Of a DNA stretch of 64,000 nucleotides, positions 1 through 11,531 are shown in pieces. This stretch comes from Agrypnia vestita (lineage: Eukaryota; Arthropoda; Insecta; Trichoptera; Phryganeidae). Position 1 is the stretch's first letter, and each line of letters starts with the position of its first letter. A model generated the notes under the pieces. The model did no database searches and was not told the origin of the DNA. It saw only the letters and a list, made by a program, of their open reading frames with translations. The stretch is taken from positions 176,311 through 240,310 of the forward strand of contig JADDOH010002088.1 in the NCBI GenBank assembly GCA_016648135.1, written 5' to 3'. The position numbers were made by a program, and so were the translations under genes.

Positions 1-839
1 AACACAAAAATCATGTAGTTTTGTTACGGTTAATTAAAAATGTATGAAAATGATTTTTAATTTAAACTTTTCTTCAATACCTGTTATTCAACTCCTCTTC
101 CAAAATCCATCTTATCATTATTATCTTTTATAGTTCTATATTCTCCAGTTTTTCCCAATATATTCTGCTTTTTATTTCTTTGAACTCTATCTTCGCTTCT
201 TCTGGTTTGTGTCTTCGTGTGTCGATGGATCCTGCAATGAGATCCGAAATGTTGGCCAGAAAGGTTGTAAAAACATAGCATAATACCCTAGAAGATTCTG
301 AGCGGCCGTGATAACCTAAGAACATTCTATCTTCGATTGACCAAAATTCATTAAAATATTGATTTTTGTTTTGCCACATTAATGATCAAATTATATTACA
401 ATATCACCCACAAATAAAAAAATAAAAAAAAGTGTTTATAATACATTGTGTCTGGGCTTCAGATATTTTTAATCGGTGAGTTCCTCTGGGTTCAGTTTCG
501 GGTATGCGCGAATTGCTCATAAGAGACTTGACAAATTTGACACCAGATGCACCTTGTGCACAATTGTGGTTTGTTCAAAATACCTGCTGGTTCAGTATAA
601 TGCATCTTTTTGCACACTGTATGTCATCCTGACTTCGTGCAGAGTTGATTTGACCTCAAACATTTCAGCAGTCTCCGAATATTTAATATATTTTGAAAAT
701 ATCCTGAATGAATTTTGTTCTTGGAAAAAAGTGTGAATTAGGCAAATGCCTGTGTTTTGACATCTTAAAAATATATTATTATAATACTTGCATATCAAAA
801 ACAAAATTTGGTTATATTTATATTCATATATAAATAATA
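1..839. other. AT-rich DNA, no gene seen
   Basis: The reading frames here are short, of low complexity and start at random methionines. I see no protein family, RNA gene or clear repeat. Confidence 0.6.
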
Positions 840-1558
840 CAGTAAAACCTTGGATTAGAGGCATAAATTGTTTCAGAAATGTGTTTGCAATCCAAAGTAC
901 ATATTCATATATCAATTTCCCAATAATAAATAACAGAAACCTTTATTTTATAATATTCGCATATACTCCACAATCCAAGAATATTTGTATAAAAATGATA
1001 AATACAAAATTACATTTTTGAAGTTATACTTTTTTTGGCACATTTAGAGTAAATTTTTTACTATAACGAAAGCTATGATGAACAGGAAGAACAGCATGTG
1101 GTAAATGAAATTCATGAACATGAAGTTAGTTGTTAAACTTAAATTTTACTATGTAACAAAATGCACGGACATCTATTAAACTGTAAAAAATTTATTCACT
1201 TGAAGTTAGTGTTCCAGTAATATAATAATGTATTGTCGACCATCTTGAATGGAGTACCAATCATAAAGATGCTCAATTCAAAAGCTGACAAATGATTGGT
1301 TATTGAATTGAAAATTAGAACTCTTTATTGAAAGTATAATTCTAGCTGTGTAATCGAAATGGCATAAAGGGACTTCTCGTACATATTTCTGTATAGCTCT
1401 TTCATTCAACGACCTACAAATCTTTAGAGATTCAATCACTCGCTCAGACACAGTCTTATTTTGGTGGTCGTTTTCTGTAAAATTTTGTATCGTTTCCCAC
1501 ATTTTAATCCTATTGCAAGACCCCCACCCGCAGTTATTCCCAATCCAAGGTTTTACTG
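840..1558. mobile_element. Non-autonomous pogo/Tc1-type element (MITE)
   Basis: The left end reads CAGTAAAACCTTGGATTAG. The right end (1542-1558) is its reverse complement over the first 17 bases. Both ends abut TA (838-839 and 1559-1560), the target duplication expected of the Tc1/mariner/pogo group. Further degenerate AATCCAA motifs lie inside near 888 and 970, as in subterminal repeats. The 719-bp interior encodes no recognisable transposase, so it would have moved only with help from elsewhere. The termini resemble those of pogo/Tigger-like elements; family placement is inference. Confidence 0.8.
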
Positions 1559-1560
1559 TA

Positions 1561-2510
1561 TTTACATGTGTAATCAACTTTACATTAGAGCTCACAATTC
1601 TACAAATATTTTCATACCTAATTAAATTAATTTTATACGATTGACAACATTTTTTTCAACTAGTCCTACAATCATTAACCAATTCCTAAGAGTTTTTAAT
1701 CGAGATTAAGTTTATCCTCCATACAGCCGGCACAAAAATACCAGGTACGAATATTGTGACTGAAAATTAAAAATTTGTAGATTCTCAACTGTACGCAGAC
1801 ACAAGACACATTATCATTTGTGTAAAGAATTCATAATTTAAATAGAACAGCTACTCCACATATTTTAATTAAATTGTAATATGTGTTAAGCGTGTCGATA
1901 TTTATAAGAGTTTAAGATTTCAGTGTTTTTTTAAATTAAATTAAAATTAAAAAGTCTAATTGTTTGATGTTTAATGATGGAAAAATGAGTGAAAGATAAC
2001 TAAGAATAATTTGTGGTCTTTCTGTACAGGTGTAGGTTTTCTTTGATTAAGAGTCATTTGTAACCCTTAAAGAGAGCTTATTATTGAGAATGCTTCAAAT
2101 TGTAAACCATCATATAAATATATGTTCTATAAATAGATCAAAAAAAAAATCAAAAAAAATATGTATATATGTTCTATAAATAGATTAAAAAAAAAGATAA
2201 AACTAAAAGTGCATCAATTGCTCAATAATTCACCTGTGTTATTTATTTTTAGGTAGTAAAGGAGCAGCTAAGAAAAAGAAGTAAGTCAAGTAAAAGATTA
2301 CACAGAAGAATTATTATTGTGAAATTCTCTTATGTCCAATATAATAATCAGTTATGAATTTTTTAATAATAAAAATGCATTTTCTTGTGTTGAATGATTA
2401 TTTTCCACTTTAAAACAGTCAAAGTAAGTTAAATATCCGCAAGCGACATTCAATCCTTCGAATATCCATAGATGAAAATCCATGCAAATCTGAAAAAATA
2501 ATCTCGCATT
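1561..2510. other. AT-rich intergenic DNA
   Basis: No coding signal. A short direct repeat (TATGTTCTATAAATAGAT at 2121-2138 and 2168-2185) is separated by A-rich sequence. Nothing else stands out. Confidence 0.55.
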
Positions 2511-2974
2511 GCTGGGTCATCCCATAAATAATGTATTTTTTAATATTTCTTTTATTTCTTAGACCTCCGTTGTTATCATTTGGTTTGGGTTTAAAGGTTC
2601 AAAGTGGACTAAATTTTTCATATCCCACCAGACAGATAACAACACCTTACGTGGATGAAGATCTTCTTTAGCCCGGGATGTCAGTGTTTCTCCTTTCAAT
2701 ACCCACTGTCTTCGGCGCATGACATTTTTATAGAGAATCCATTTCACGTCACCAGTTACTGTTCGGTCCAAAAAAGGTTTATTCCTGAGACGTGGAAGCA
2801 AAGAAAAGCACACATTCCCTCTCTGCACGCAATTAGGCTTGGAAAGATAGTAAGAAACCCATTGATTAATTTACTGACTTTTCTGACGGCAGGATTTACG
2901 ATAACGGATAACGGTGGGATTTTGTTCCATCAGTTTGCACAATTTATTCAAAACTGCTATGGGATGACCCAATA
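2511..2974 (-). mobile_element. Mariner element relic (internally deleted)
   Basis: The minus strand encodes about 90 residues (2828 to 2559) matching the central part of mariner transposase. It contains TVTGDVKW, where the first catalytic Asp lies in the family motif TGDEKW, and then LHPRKVLLSVWWD, a hallmark mariner stretch. Inverted ends frame the relic: CTGGGTCATCCCATA at 2512-2526 and TATGGGATGACCCAA at 2958-2972. A mariner is normally about 1.3 kb with a 340-residue transposase; only about 460 bp remain and the rest of the DD34D core is missing. Non-functional. Confidence 0.85.
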
Positions 2975-3232
2975 AATTGAATTGTAACTAATCCAGCACT
3001 GCTGAATAGAATGTTAGAGGCAAAACTGTTAAAAGCTACTTATCTTTAAGTATATCCTAAAAAGGTAAAAATATATTTAATAACGACTTTTAGGCCTACA
3101 TTTTTTTATGAGCAGACTGACATACTAATGTATCTTTGTTGTGTCATACTCGTCATACTAACATCTTTTTGTTAGTGTTTACACACTGTTGGCACATTCA
3201 TTATAATAAAATATTAATACAAAATAACTTTA

Positions 3233-3485
3233 AGCCGCCTCTACACTACTAGGAAAGTCGGCCGAAGTCCGAAGTAACCCGAAGTAGATATCTACACTGC
3301 GAGGAACTCAGTTGCCCGATAGATACTTCGCACGAACTTCGGGTCACTTCGATTCCTTTGACTCGGCCCAAAATCCGACAACTTTCGGAAGTCATCCGCG
3401 GCGAGCCGAAGTAGCACGAAGTACCCCTCTACACTATCGTATTCGCTTCACTTCGGCCGACTTTGCTAGTAGTGTAGAGGCGGCT
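3233..3485. mobile_element. Harbinger-type MITE with TTA target duplication
   Basis: A compact 253-bp element. Long inverted ends begin AGCCGCCTCTACACTACTAG and continue, with one or two mismatches, into AAAGTCGGCCGAAGT. TTA flanks both sides (3230-3232 and 3486-3488), the 3-bp target duplication of PIF/Harbinger. The interior has several GAAGT/ACTTC subterminal motifs in both orientations. There is no coding capacity; the frame at 3312-3494 is an artefact of GC-rich terminal repeats. The ends share the first four bases, AGCC, with the Harbinger relic in the PEBP intron. Confidence 0.85.
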
Positions 3486-3488
3486 TTA

Positions 3489-4145
3489 CATTAGAACATC
3501 ATTAATTAGAATTTCAAGGGACCCAAAAAAAAATTGAACTACGTGAGGAACCCTGTTAAATCGAAATTCAAGGTGCCAAAAAAATTTGAAAGCACGATGC
3601 AATTGTGAAATTCGTGAAAAATTGTAAAACTCGTGCATGAATGCAATATTTACGTATTATGCTAATGCAAAGATTGGGCCATTTCTTTTACTGAAATATC
3701 CAATATTGATGTATGTATGTATTTGCTGTCGCGTCACTTGAAAAAACATCAAATCGTTTTTTGCCAATTCACAATTTTTGGATGAACATAATCAAAAACG
3801 TTCAGAGTTACGTTACCTGAGAATTTATGGAAAGCTTCGTCAATCTCCACTTGATTTTGAACTTTCGATTCTGTTTTTTTTCCGACTCAGCCAACATAAG
3901 CACAGTTATTAGAAATAAAATTGTCTATAAATGTGTGAAATAATAAGATTAGTCAGTATGTAATAACTTCTTCCAAAGAAAATAAAAAATCTTAACAAAA
4001 TTAAGACAGTTATTATGAATCAAACTAAAGAGGAAACAATTTTAAATGTGTTAAAAGTAAGAGGAATTACCGAGACAGTCAACTGATGATCGGTACAAAG
4101 ATTTTCCCAATTTTGGGGAAATAATAACGTACATAAAAGTACGTA
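3489..4145. other. AT-rich DNA, no gene seen
   Basis: No supported gene or element. There is a loose local direct repeat around 3510-3590 (AATTGAA/AATTTGAA with CAAGG). Confidence 0.5.
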
Positions 4146-4191
4146 CTTTATATATACATATTATTTTGCGAAATAATATGTATATATAAAG
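4146..4191. repeat. Perfect 21-bp inverted repeat (hairpin)
   Basis: The arms CTTTATATATACATATTATTT and its exact reverse complement are separated by the 4-base loop TGCG. It would form a cruciform or hairpin. No function is evident; AT palindromes of this kind are common in insect genomes. Confidence 0.85.
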
Positions 4192-4470
4192 GAAATCGTA
4201 CATAAAAGATATACCACACCCACACACGATCAAAAAGCCATGTATGTCATTAGTTTTAAAATATTCAAATAATGTGACATAAAATGTATTGAATTATGGC
4301 GCAAGGGCCTAAAATATGTATTTTGAATTACGAATTACTTACCAGTTTTAACCGGGGTTAATGAACTATTAAATTAATAATACTTTGGGCCTTGTGTGCT
4401 TTAAAATTTTGAAATTATGACGAATTTCGAATTATCAGGGTTTGAATCAACAAAGTTTTACCATATATAT

Positions 4471-5085
4471 ATCGGCGAAGCCGATTGCTTACTGCTAGGC
4501 TCTGCGGGCGACTATTGTGGCCGCTTCGCGGCCGATTGTGTTTGATGTGCAGCAAACACAATTGTTTACCTATGCCTACGTCAGCCGCTTCACGGCCAAT
4601 TGTATCTAGCAAATTTCTACTTTTAATTACGGGTAGTTTAGATATAATTAAGACAAAGTATTTATTCAGTATTTTTAACCAATTAATTAGTCAGAGCGGA
4701 GTTTTAAAATTAATATTTTGAACTTGTTATACAACATTATAATTATAAAAAATTACTCTTTGTTTAATTTGGTTTGTTACATAATAAAAAAATTTAATAT
4801 AAAAAATGTGTAGCAAACATAACATAATTGGCCGCGCAGCGGCCACAATAGCAGAAATGGAAATTTGCCATATACATTCGGCCGCGAAGCGGCTGATGTA
4901 GGCATAGGTAAACAATTGTGTTTGCTGCACAACAAACACAATTGGCCGCGGAGCGGCCATCATTAACCGCGAAGCGGCCACAATAGCCGCCCGCAGGGCT
5001 TAGCAGTAAGCAATCGGCGACAGCCAATTGCCTTCCTGCTATTTTATTCAGTAACAAACAAAATATTATCGACCGTAAAAAAAAA
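4471..5085. repeat. Facing pair of short-palindrome-rich repeats
   Basis: Two copies of one sequence face each other. One lies on the plus strand at about 4478-4612, the other on the minus strand at about 5018-4862. Shared landmarks in order are GCCGATTGCTTACTGCTA, CTGCGGGCG, GGCCGCTTCGCGGCC, GCAGCAAACACAATTG and TTTACCTATGCCTAC. Each copy contains small palindromes of the type GGCCGC-TTCG-CGGCC; extra variants lie at 4830-4845 and 4940-4980. The minus copy continues directly from a tRNA-like head at 5155-5086, so the pair may be SINE bodies inserted head to head or a foldback structure. No protein is encoded. Confidence 0.7.
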
Positions 5086-5155
5086 CGATCCTGCCAGGAT
5101 TCGAACCCGGAGTCTTCTGATCCGTAGTCAGACATTCTCCATTGCGCTACAGACC
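5086..5155 (-). pseudogene. tRNA-Arg(ACG)-like sequence, probable SINE head
   Basis: The minus strand carries an intact anticodon arm: stem TCTGA/TCAGA and loop CTACGGA, giving anticodon ACG for Arg. It also has a T arm (GGTTCGAATCC, the B box) and a partial A box (TAGCGCAATGG). It is 70 nt long, and the acceptor 5' strand GGTCTGT pairs poorly with CAGGATC, as if one C were lost; the D arm is also shortened. A functional tRNA-Arg is 73 nt and pairs fully. A T-rich run follows the 3' end, then the repeat body of the preceding entry. I read it as a tRNA-derived SINE head or tRNA pseudogene; a working tRNA is unlikely. Confidence 0.75.
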
Positions 5156-7869
5156 GCAATGAGCAATGTGGCAAAATTATTGTATACAAATAGATTTTTT
5201 GACGGAGGAGGAGCTGTCAGTGACAGACAAAAAAATTAAGCAACTATCGAATTCTTATTTATATTTATTTTTATCGATAAAATCACATATTTTCAACACT
5301 GATGTGCGCATTATATTTTTGAGTGAGGTACGGATAACCTGCAAAATTGTTATTAGTGTCATCTCTGAATAATTTTGGAAATTTTTTAGAACACTTACAC
5401 GCCACACGGTCCATGAATATTGTCTCTGTCAAGATCAATGATATATACGTCAATGCGTAAAATGACATTAAATTCACTTCGCAGTTTAAAAAAGAAAGTT
5501 AATGAATATGCAAAAATATAAAAACAAAAGGGATTGAGAAGAGAAACATGCTTACGTTAAACTGCGTCACACGTCAAAAAGCGGTATCGCCAGAACAAAA
5601 AATATATTCCCGCGTCACAGTTAGCTGTTTTCTATGACAATAAAAACACGGATTTTTAAAATATTCCACGAAAATATTTAAAAACAACGATTAATATCCG
5701 ATAGTTTAATATAATTTGAATGTTTTTTAATATCAGTTTGTTCGTATTCCTATATTTTTTTAATCTTTTTAATGTACTCAAAAATGTTTTTTTTAACTGG
5801 CAACATAAATTATCCAAATGCAGAAACATACGACATTGGCTGGCGTAATTAATATATTGATATTTACCTCAAACTGTTTGTAAATAATTAAATTGTAAAA
5901 TGAATATTCAAAGTTTATTTCGGGACCTTTAGAATGGGACAAAAAAAACCACTGATTTCAATGCAATTTTCTTTTTTAAAATGGAGTCTTTTTTATGGTG
6001 TTTCTGCCCCGTCCTGTATCATACAACTGACACATTTTTAACATTCAAATCATCATCAACCGCCAAAATGGTGGAAAGATAGCTGGTGCTCCACTTCCCA
6101 AGTGGACGGCTCCAGCTCGATGATTTAAAAAAGAGAAGATTTACTAAAGAATATTTTTAATACTAAAACATAACTTTTTAATGTTGCCTTCTATACTTCC
6201 AGGAAAAATTACATTTTTGTGATACAGTTTTAAAGAGAAGATTATTGTAAGAATTTTGATTTAATAAGTCAGTTTTGATCAAAATGTCAGATGATTCCTT
6301 TATATTATTAATATTCCTTTATTTATCAAGGTCACAAAATGACTTCTTTTTAGACAAAAAAAGGTGTATCTGTGTACAAAAAGTAGAAGCAATTTGAACT
6401 TCAACTAAATAATTTGACTAAATCTTTGTCATTAATTAAGTTAATCATTTTAATTTAATTATGTTTCGTAGATTATGATTTTGGAAAGTTATCTTTTCAA
6501 TAAATCTTGGTTCACTCTAAATTTGTGTTCAAATCACCTTGTCTCATTGAGCGGATCCGCGCTCCATTTTCAAATATGTTTTTTATTCAGTTTATTAATA
6601 TTATATTACATTGTATTTGTACCTTCGGCTGTAAAATCTATCGGAATATGAAATAAAACAAACAAAATCCCAATGTAAGTTCAGTATTTTATTTCATAAT
6701 AATTTTCCTTGGGTAAGGCAATACTTAATATGATAAGTCGAAAGAAATTGTTATATGTATATATAAATTTACAGTGGTAATGTGCTTAAACGGGTACTAA
6801 TAAAAACCTTAGTTACGTATCTTTAAGAATTTTATTTTTAAATTAATGACGTCTAACCACGAATTTTAATAAAAAACAATCAAGTAAAAATAGCACTTTC
6901 GTGTATTATTTAGCGCAGCAGACAACGGAAACATTATTTGCCGCATGGCAGCACACCAGGGGTTAATGGCATGAGATCCTTATTATTATATATTGGTAAA
7001 ATATTAAGTGGAATCTTATTTTATGAATGAACGAGGAAAGAATGGTAAGAAAAATATATGACGTAAGTGTTGGTAGCACCAGAAGATAGGAAGATGTGGC
7101 ATGACCAGATTAACCAAATACCGGAAGATGTTCCTTTTAGGAGCCTCGACAATTGTCGAGCTTGTATGCAAAGATATATGAAAGCACATTAGGCGAGAGA
7201 TGTGTGTCAGAACAGAAGACTGTGGCGCTCTATCCTCTCTGCCTACCCCGCTGAGAAATGACATGATGGTATGTAAGTAAGGTAACTTATCTTGTTTGCT
7301 TCATTTTTTTATTGTATTTTCTATATTTATGCAAATGCTATATGTACAAAGTTTATCACTTCCACTTGAGATAAAAACACAGATTTATGTATATAAATAT
7401 TTTGTGATTGCATTTATTTATCATTCTGTATTTTGATATTGCCAAGGTAAGTTTAACTGTGTTTATTTAATATGAATGTCATATTCAAAGTCAGCAAAAA
7501 TAATAAAAAGCTATATTCTGTAACAATTGCTTTAATTTTTATTTGCTTTTGGTGTTGGGTTCTACAAACATAGAAAAACATTTTGATTGTCATTACATAT
7601 TTATTTTATAATATTTGGTAGAAAATTAACATAAATTTGAAAAAAAATGAAGTAAATGTTTATTTATTATTTTTCGATAAATTTTTAATGTTAAAAACAT
7701 GACTAGTCTAGTTTTTTATTATATCAAATACATTTTTTTATGTTTCCATTTTGCATAATATATTGTTCAATAATTAACTCAAAGCAAATATGTCATGGAA
7801 AACAAAAATAATATATTATTTAAAAAAAAATGAGCTGCTATCTGTTGCTCTTCCGACGGAACTAGGGTA
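5156..7869. other. Long AT-rich region, no gene seen
   Basis: The frames are short and compositionally simple. The stretch 7020-7265 is less AT-rich and vaguely like the decayed 3' part of a retroelement, but no motif is secure. Nothing else is supported. Confidence 0.5.
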
Positions 7870-7985
7870 ACTTAATTAATATGCGTCAAATTTATTCTTT
7901 GCAACCTCTTCTCTACTGTGGAAAAAAATAGTGTGTCACGGAAGATGGACCAAAGAATAAATCTAACATGTATAAATTAAGTTGA
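7870..7985. repeat. Short imperfect inverted repeat, possible MITE
   Basis: TTAATTAATATG...AAATTTATTCTTTG at 7872-7904 is mirrored by CAAAGAATAAATCTAACATGTATAAATTAA at about 7951-7980. The span of about 115 bp has no coding potential. The ends are imperfect and no target duplication is clear. Confidence 0.4.
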
Positions 7986-8314
7986 CTTTGGAGGAATAAT
8001 TTACTGGCAGTAGAAAGGTCCCAGTGGTTGCTAAGCTGATTTAAAAAAAAGATTTATTCTGTGCTTATTTCAATGACATGTTTGCCTTAACATTTTGATG
8101 TACTGTTTTTATAAAATTGGATAATTTTTTTATAAGGTATTGTATAATTGAATGATAAATTTTTGATTGTCAAGTTGCGTTAAAGACTAAACTGTTTTTG
8201 TGACTATTTTGATGTACAGCGGCAGTTCGCAGAGGTTCCCAGTCGGGGAAAAATAATAACTTTTACTTTAGTCTAAAATAATTATCATATTAGAAGTCTT
8301 AGGCTAGTGTCACA

Positions 8315-8445
8315 CTGCGCAGATCTTCCACAGCGGAACGCCGCTATATTTCTTTCTATAAAATATGCGCTTATCAAACACACTGCGCGGACGATCGGTT
8401 GACCCATTTACTTTGCCGATTTTACGCGACGGAAGATCCGCGCAG
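8315..8445. repeat. Inverted repeat with CTGCGC ends, possible MITE
   Basis: CTGCGCAGATCTTCC (8315-8329) pairs with GGAAGATCCGCGCAG (8431-8445), 14 of 15 bases. An internal CACACTGCGCGGA at about 8380 repeats the terminal motif. This is the only GC-rich island nearby. No target duplication could be fixed, so the outer limits are uncertain. Confidence 0.45.
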
Positions 8446-9252
8446 GATAATTACCATTTAAATGGCAGGATTAACATGTTAATGTTAAATGTTACATCAA
8501 CAGGAAAAAGTAATTTCTTGATGAGTTGCCCAATTGTAACTAAAATTTTCAATTCACCCCAAGGTCAAAATTATACAAAAAAATCTGAAAAATTCATAAC
8601 ACACTCAAAATAGATATATTTTTGTTATATATTTTTACGTCCTTAGGCGACCAACCATTTAGATCCGTCATTGACCTCGCCTTTCTTCTACAAAAAACTA
8701 CAAGACATCCTAAAACTGTTATTATCTACATACAACTTTTATCAATATACAAAAAAATTTCTTTGTGCATTTTGTAATTATATTTTTTTACCTTCATAGG
8801 ATTATTACATCATTTTAATTATGTAATTATTACTTAATTAAGACACTGGTGGTTATCATAATGAATCACTATTATCAAATATTTATAAAACTGGAAATCA
8901 ATTATAATAATCTATTAGATTTTAAATTCTGACATGTAAACAGATTAAGGGCCGGTTGCATCAACTCAGTTTATAGTAATATTTCGTTTAAAGCATAGAT
9001 TTTTGCGTTCTCCACCAATCAAAGAATTTAAAAAAAAAAAGCTGGCCCTATGAGGGGAATCTACCTTAGGACGTTTTATTAAAATATTTATTAAGACATT
9101 TTTTAAAATATCTTTCCGAAACTTTACGGATAAGGTTCATTACAACTTTTAAAAATACTTTTTTTTTTCATTAAAAATAAAAATGTTGATATAGCATATT
9201 TTATCGTCACATCGAATCTGTGCAACATTGTTTATTATGAAAAGTTGCGTGG

Positions 9253-9756
9253 ATGATGGGCTTGGATAGAGGAGACTACTCGTACAGTGAAATTGAGTTA
9301 ATGTTAAAAATTTATAACCTCCAAAAACGTAGAGAAAATACTTACTTAATCACCATATTCAAAATATTAAATGGACGCACTAATGTGCCTTCATTATTGG
9401 ACCAAATAAAATTCAATATCCCTTCTTGTAGACTCAGAAATAATGAACTATTGTTCCCTAGCCATCATAGAACTAATTATGGATTCCATGCTCCTATATC
9501 ACGCTTATGTCGTCTTATAAACTCAAGACAGGATCTGGACTTCTTCGGTGTAAGTCTCCAGATTCAAACAATCTCTTTTAGATAGTCCAGATCTTGTCTC
9601 CATCTTGTTAGTACTTTTCATTTGTCCTTGCTTTTGTTTTAAATTGCTATAACTTTTATTCTGATGTATTTTATGTTGTTCATGTCATGTTTTGTATTTT
9701 ATTGGACTATGTCCGTTAATTTCAATAGAAAGAAATACTTTAGAAATAAACATTGT
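9253..9756 (+). pseudogene. Jockey-like non-LTR retrotransposon tail
   Basis: The frame 9253-9585 (110 aa) matches the C-terminal, post-reverse-transcriptase domain of Jockey-type ORF2: a helix-rich stretch, then IPSCRLRNNELLFPSHHRTN followed by FHAPISRLCRLIN. The same architecture appears at the end of the long ORF at 60254-62158 in this window (RVPSRVTRN... then NSPLQRLPRLVNR). A 3' tail to about 9750 ends with AATAAA. No RT core is present, so this is a typical 5'-truncated dead insertion. A run of 14 G follows at 9757-9770. Confidence 0.75.
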
Positions 9757-10067
9757 GGGGGGGGGGGGGGAATTGGAGGTTATCGAAAATAAGTTTTATC
9801 GAAAACAAAAAACAATATTTTTTATAATTTTAATATAATATTATCTTCAATGAACTAATTATAAATTTTGAAAATATACGTAAACAGACTAATTGTACAT
9901 AGAGACTGACACCTGCCTAACAAATTAATATCATTAAGAGTACTAGAGGAAGCGATCGACGCTTGCTCAAATACTTGCCTGTCGAATATCCACTTTCCAA
10001 GCTATAACTAGAGAAATATTTAGAATTTCGGTTTATAACAAACATATTCTCTGAGAGTAGTACATAC

Positions 10068-10695
10068 TAGCGAAGGGAAAAACTACATTTCAAAATGAAG
10101 ACTACAACACACACACGTTCACCAGTTTGAAGACTACAAAGTGTACACTACATTTGTAGTAAAAACTACATGAAGTGAAGTAATTGTAGTACTGCGAAAT
10201 GAAGTGAAGTAATTGTAGTACTACGAAATGAAGTGAAGTAATGAAGTAATTGTAGTATGAATGAAGTGAAGTAATGAAATGAAGTAAGTGTACTACAAAA
10301 TTGTAGTACTAGTGAAGTAAATATTTTTTTCCCAAATAAAAAGTTTGACGAGCTAAAAAAAAAAAAGTCAACAAGAAAAATATTTAAGACAAAAGATTTC
10401 GCTCGGTCCCAGGGGGGGTTGTTACAGTTTCCAGAGATTTCTTCATTTACCTACATCATCAACTTTCCAAAAATTTCACGTAAAAAATGTACTATTTAAA
10501 GTATGTGCTCATACTTTCGATAACTTTGAAGTGTTCGCTTTGAAATGAAGTGTACTATTTGAAGTATATACTTTCAATAACTTTAAAGTGTGTGTAGTTT
10601 GTAGTGTGCACTACACTTCAAAACGTGTGAAGTGTGCACTTCAATGATATGTAGTACTACATTGTAGTAGTGAGTACAGAGCGGACCCATCACTA
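10068..10695. mobile_element. Non-autonomous hAT element with 8-bp target duplication
   Basis: GTACATAC occurs on both sides (10060-10067 and 10696-10703), the exact 8-bp target duplication expected for hAT. The ends are TAGCGAAGGG and, on the other strand, TAGTGATGGG (8 of 10). The 628-bp interior is packed with subterminal repeats in both orientations (GAAGTGAAGTAATTGTAGTA units at 10150-10320; TGTAGTGTGCACTACA-like palindromes at 10570-10680), the sort of array hAT transposases bind. No protein is encoded. Confidence 0.88.
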
Positions 10696-10703
10696 GTACA
10701 TAC

Positions 10704-11191
10704 TAGAAATAGCGAAATTTTTCAATTTGTAAAGTAGATTCTCTCTTTAAATCACTTTATCCAAAAGTAATGTTTTCATGAAGAATGTTTTATAAATTAT
10801 TATATCCAGAAATGCACTCATTTTATATGTGCTTTAGTTCTTCACATAACTTTGTATATTATCTTTACTATTATGAATATTAATGATGGCTGGATTATTC
10901 TCCCAAACTAATTTAAAAGTTTTGACATTATGCAAAGTTTGAGAACTTGTGCAGTCAATTTATGGCTACAACAGTTATGTGGCCTATAAGTACCCAGAGC
11001 CTATAAAGCATTCAATAGTATGTCCACTAAAACTGAATACATACCAGTTAAACCGGTTTTTGTATCATTGGTATAAACATAATACAGCAGATTTGTTTAA
11101 ACCATCTAGGTATCAAGACACGATGGAGAAATATTTAATAATATTTATATTTGCAGGTATTAAAAACAATTTAATTTATTCAGTAATCACA
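10704..11191. other. AT-rich DNA upstream of the PEBP gene
   Basis: I see no coding exon I can defend. A 96-residue frame at 10949-11239 has no family resemblance and runs into the MITE that follows. A 5' untranslated exon of the PEBP gene could lie here or further upstream. Confidence 0.4.
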
Positions 11192-11443
11192 TCGAGGGTA
11201 GAAAGCCAAAAGGGTGTTAGTAATTATTTCGAAGTTTAAAGGATAGTAAAAGAAAGTTTTGTTAGTCTGATTTTGTCAATGTTTATTTTATTATTAAATG
11301 ATTTCCTTATTTGTTAATCCAAAACACATGGAAATCGTTTAAGAATAAAAGAATCATTGACAAAATTAGATTGACAGAACTTCCTTTTGCTCTCCTTTAA
11401 TGTTCGAAATAATCACTAACGCCCTTTGGCTTTCCACCCTCGA
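11192..11443. mobile_element. MITE with about 100-bp inverted ends
   Basis: The left arm begins TCGAGGGTAGAAAGCCAAAA and runs about 95 bp to TTTTGTCAATG. The right arm mirrors it with scattered changes, ending GGCTTTCCACCCTCGA at 11427-11442. Only about 50 bp separate the arms. It lies 60 bp upstream of the 3' splice site before the first PEBP coding exon. Its superfamily is unknown, since no unambiguous target duplication is visible. Confidence 0.75.
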
Positions 11444-11531
11444 CATGTCCATTTATATATAATTTTAAAATACATACTTGCATTTTTTCAATTGTATAAT
11501 AGTGTTGACCTTGGGTGCTGTTCCTGAAGTC

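Noticed and set aside
3312..3494. 60-residue frame
   Set aside because: It lies inside the inverted ends of the MITE at 3233-3485; the codons derive from terminal repeats.
5086..5155. Functional tRNA-Arg gene
   Set aside because: 70 nt with a mismatched acceptor stem and short D arm, and it runs into a repeat body; a SINE head or pseudogene fits better.
4794..5189. 131-residue minus-strand frame
   Set aside because: It is a translation through the tRNA-Arg-like sequence and palindromic repeat body.
8940..9010. GGGCCGGTTGCATCAACTCA, which resembles a MITE end
   Set aside because: No inverted partner or duplication was found nearby.
10070..10700. CRISPR-like or minisatellite array
   Set aside because: Units are irregular, occur in both orientations and lie within an hAT element with 8-bp duplications; the genome is eukaryotic.
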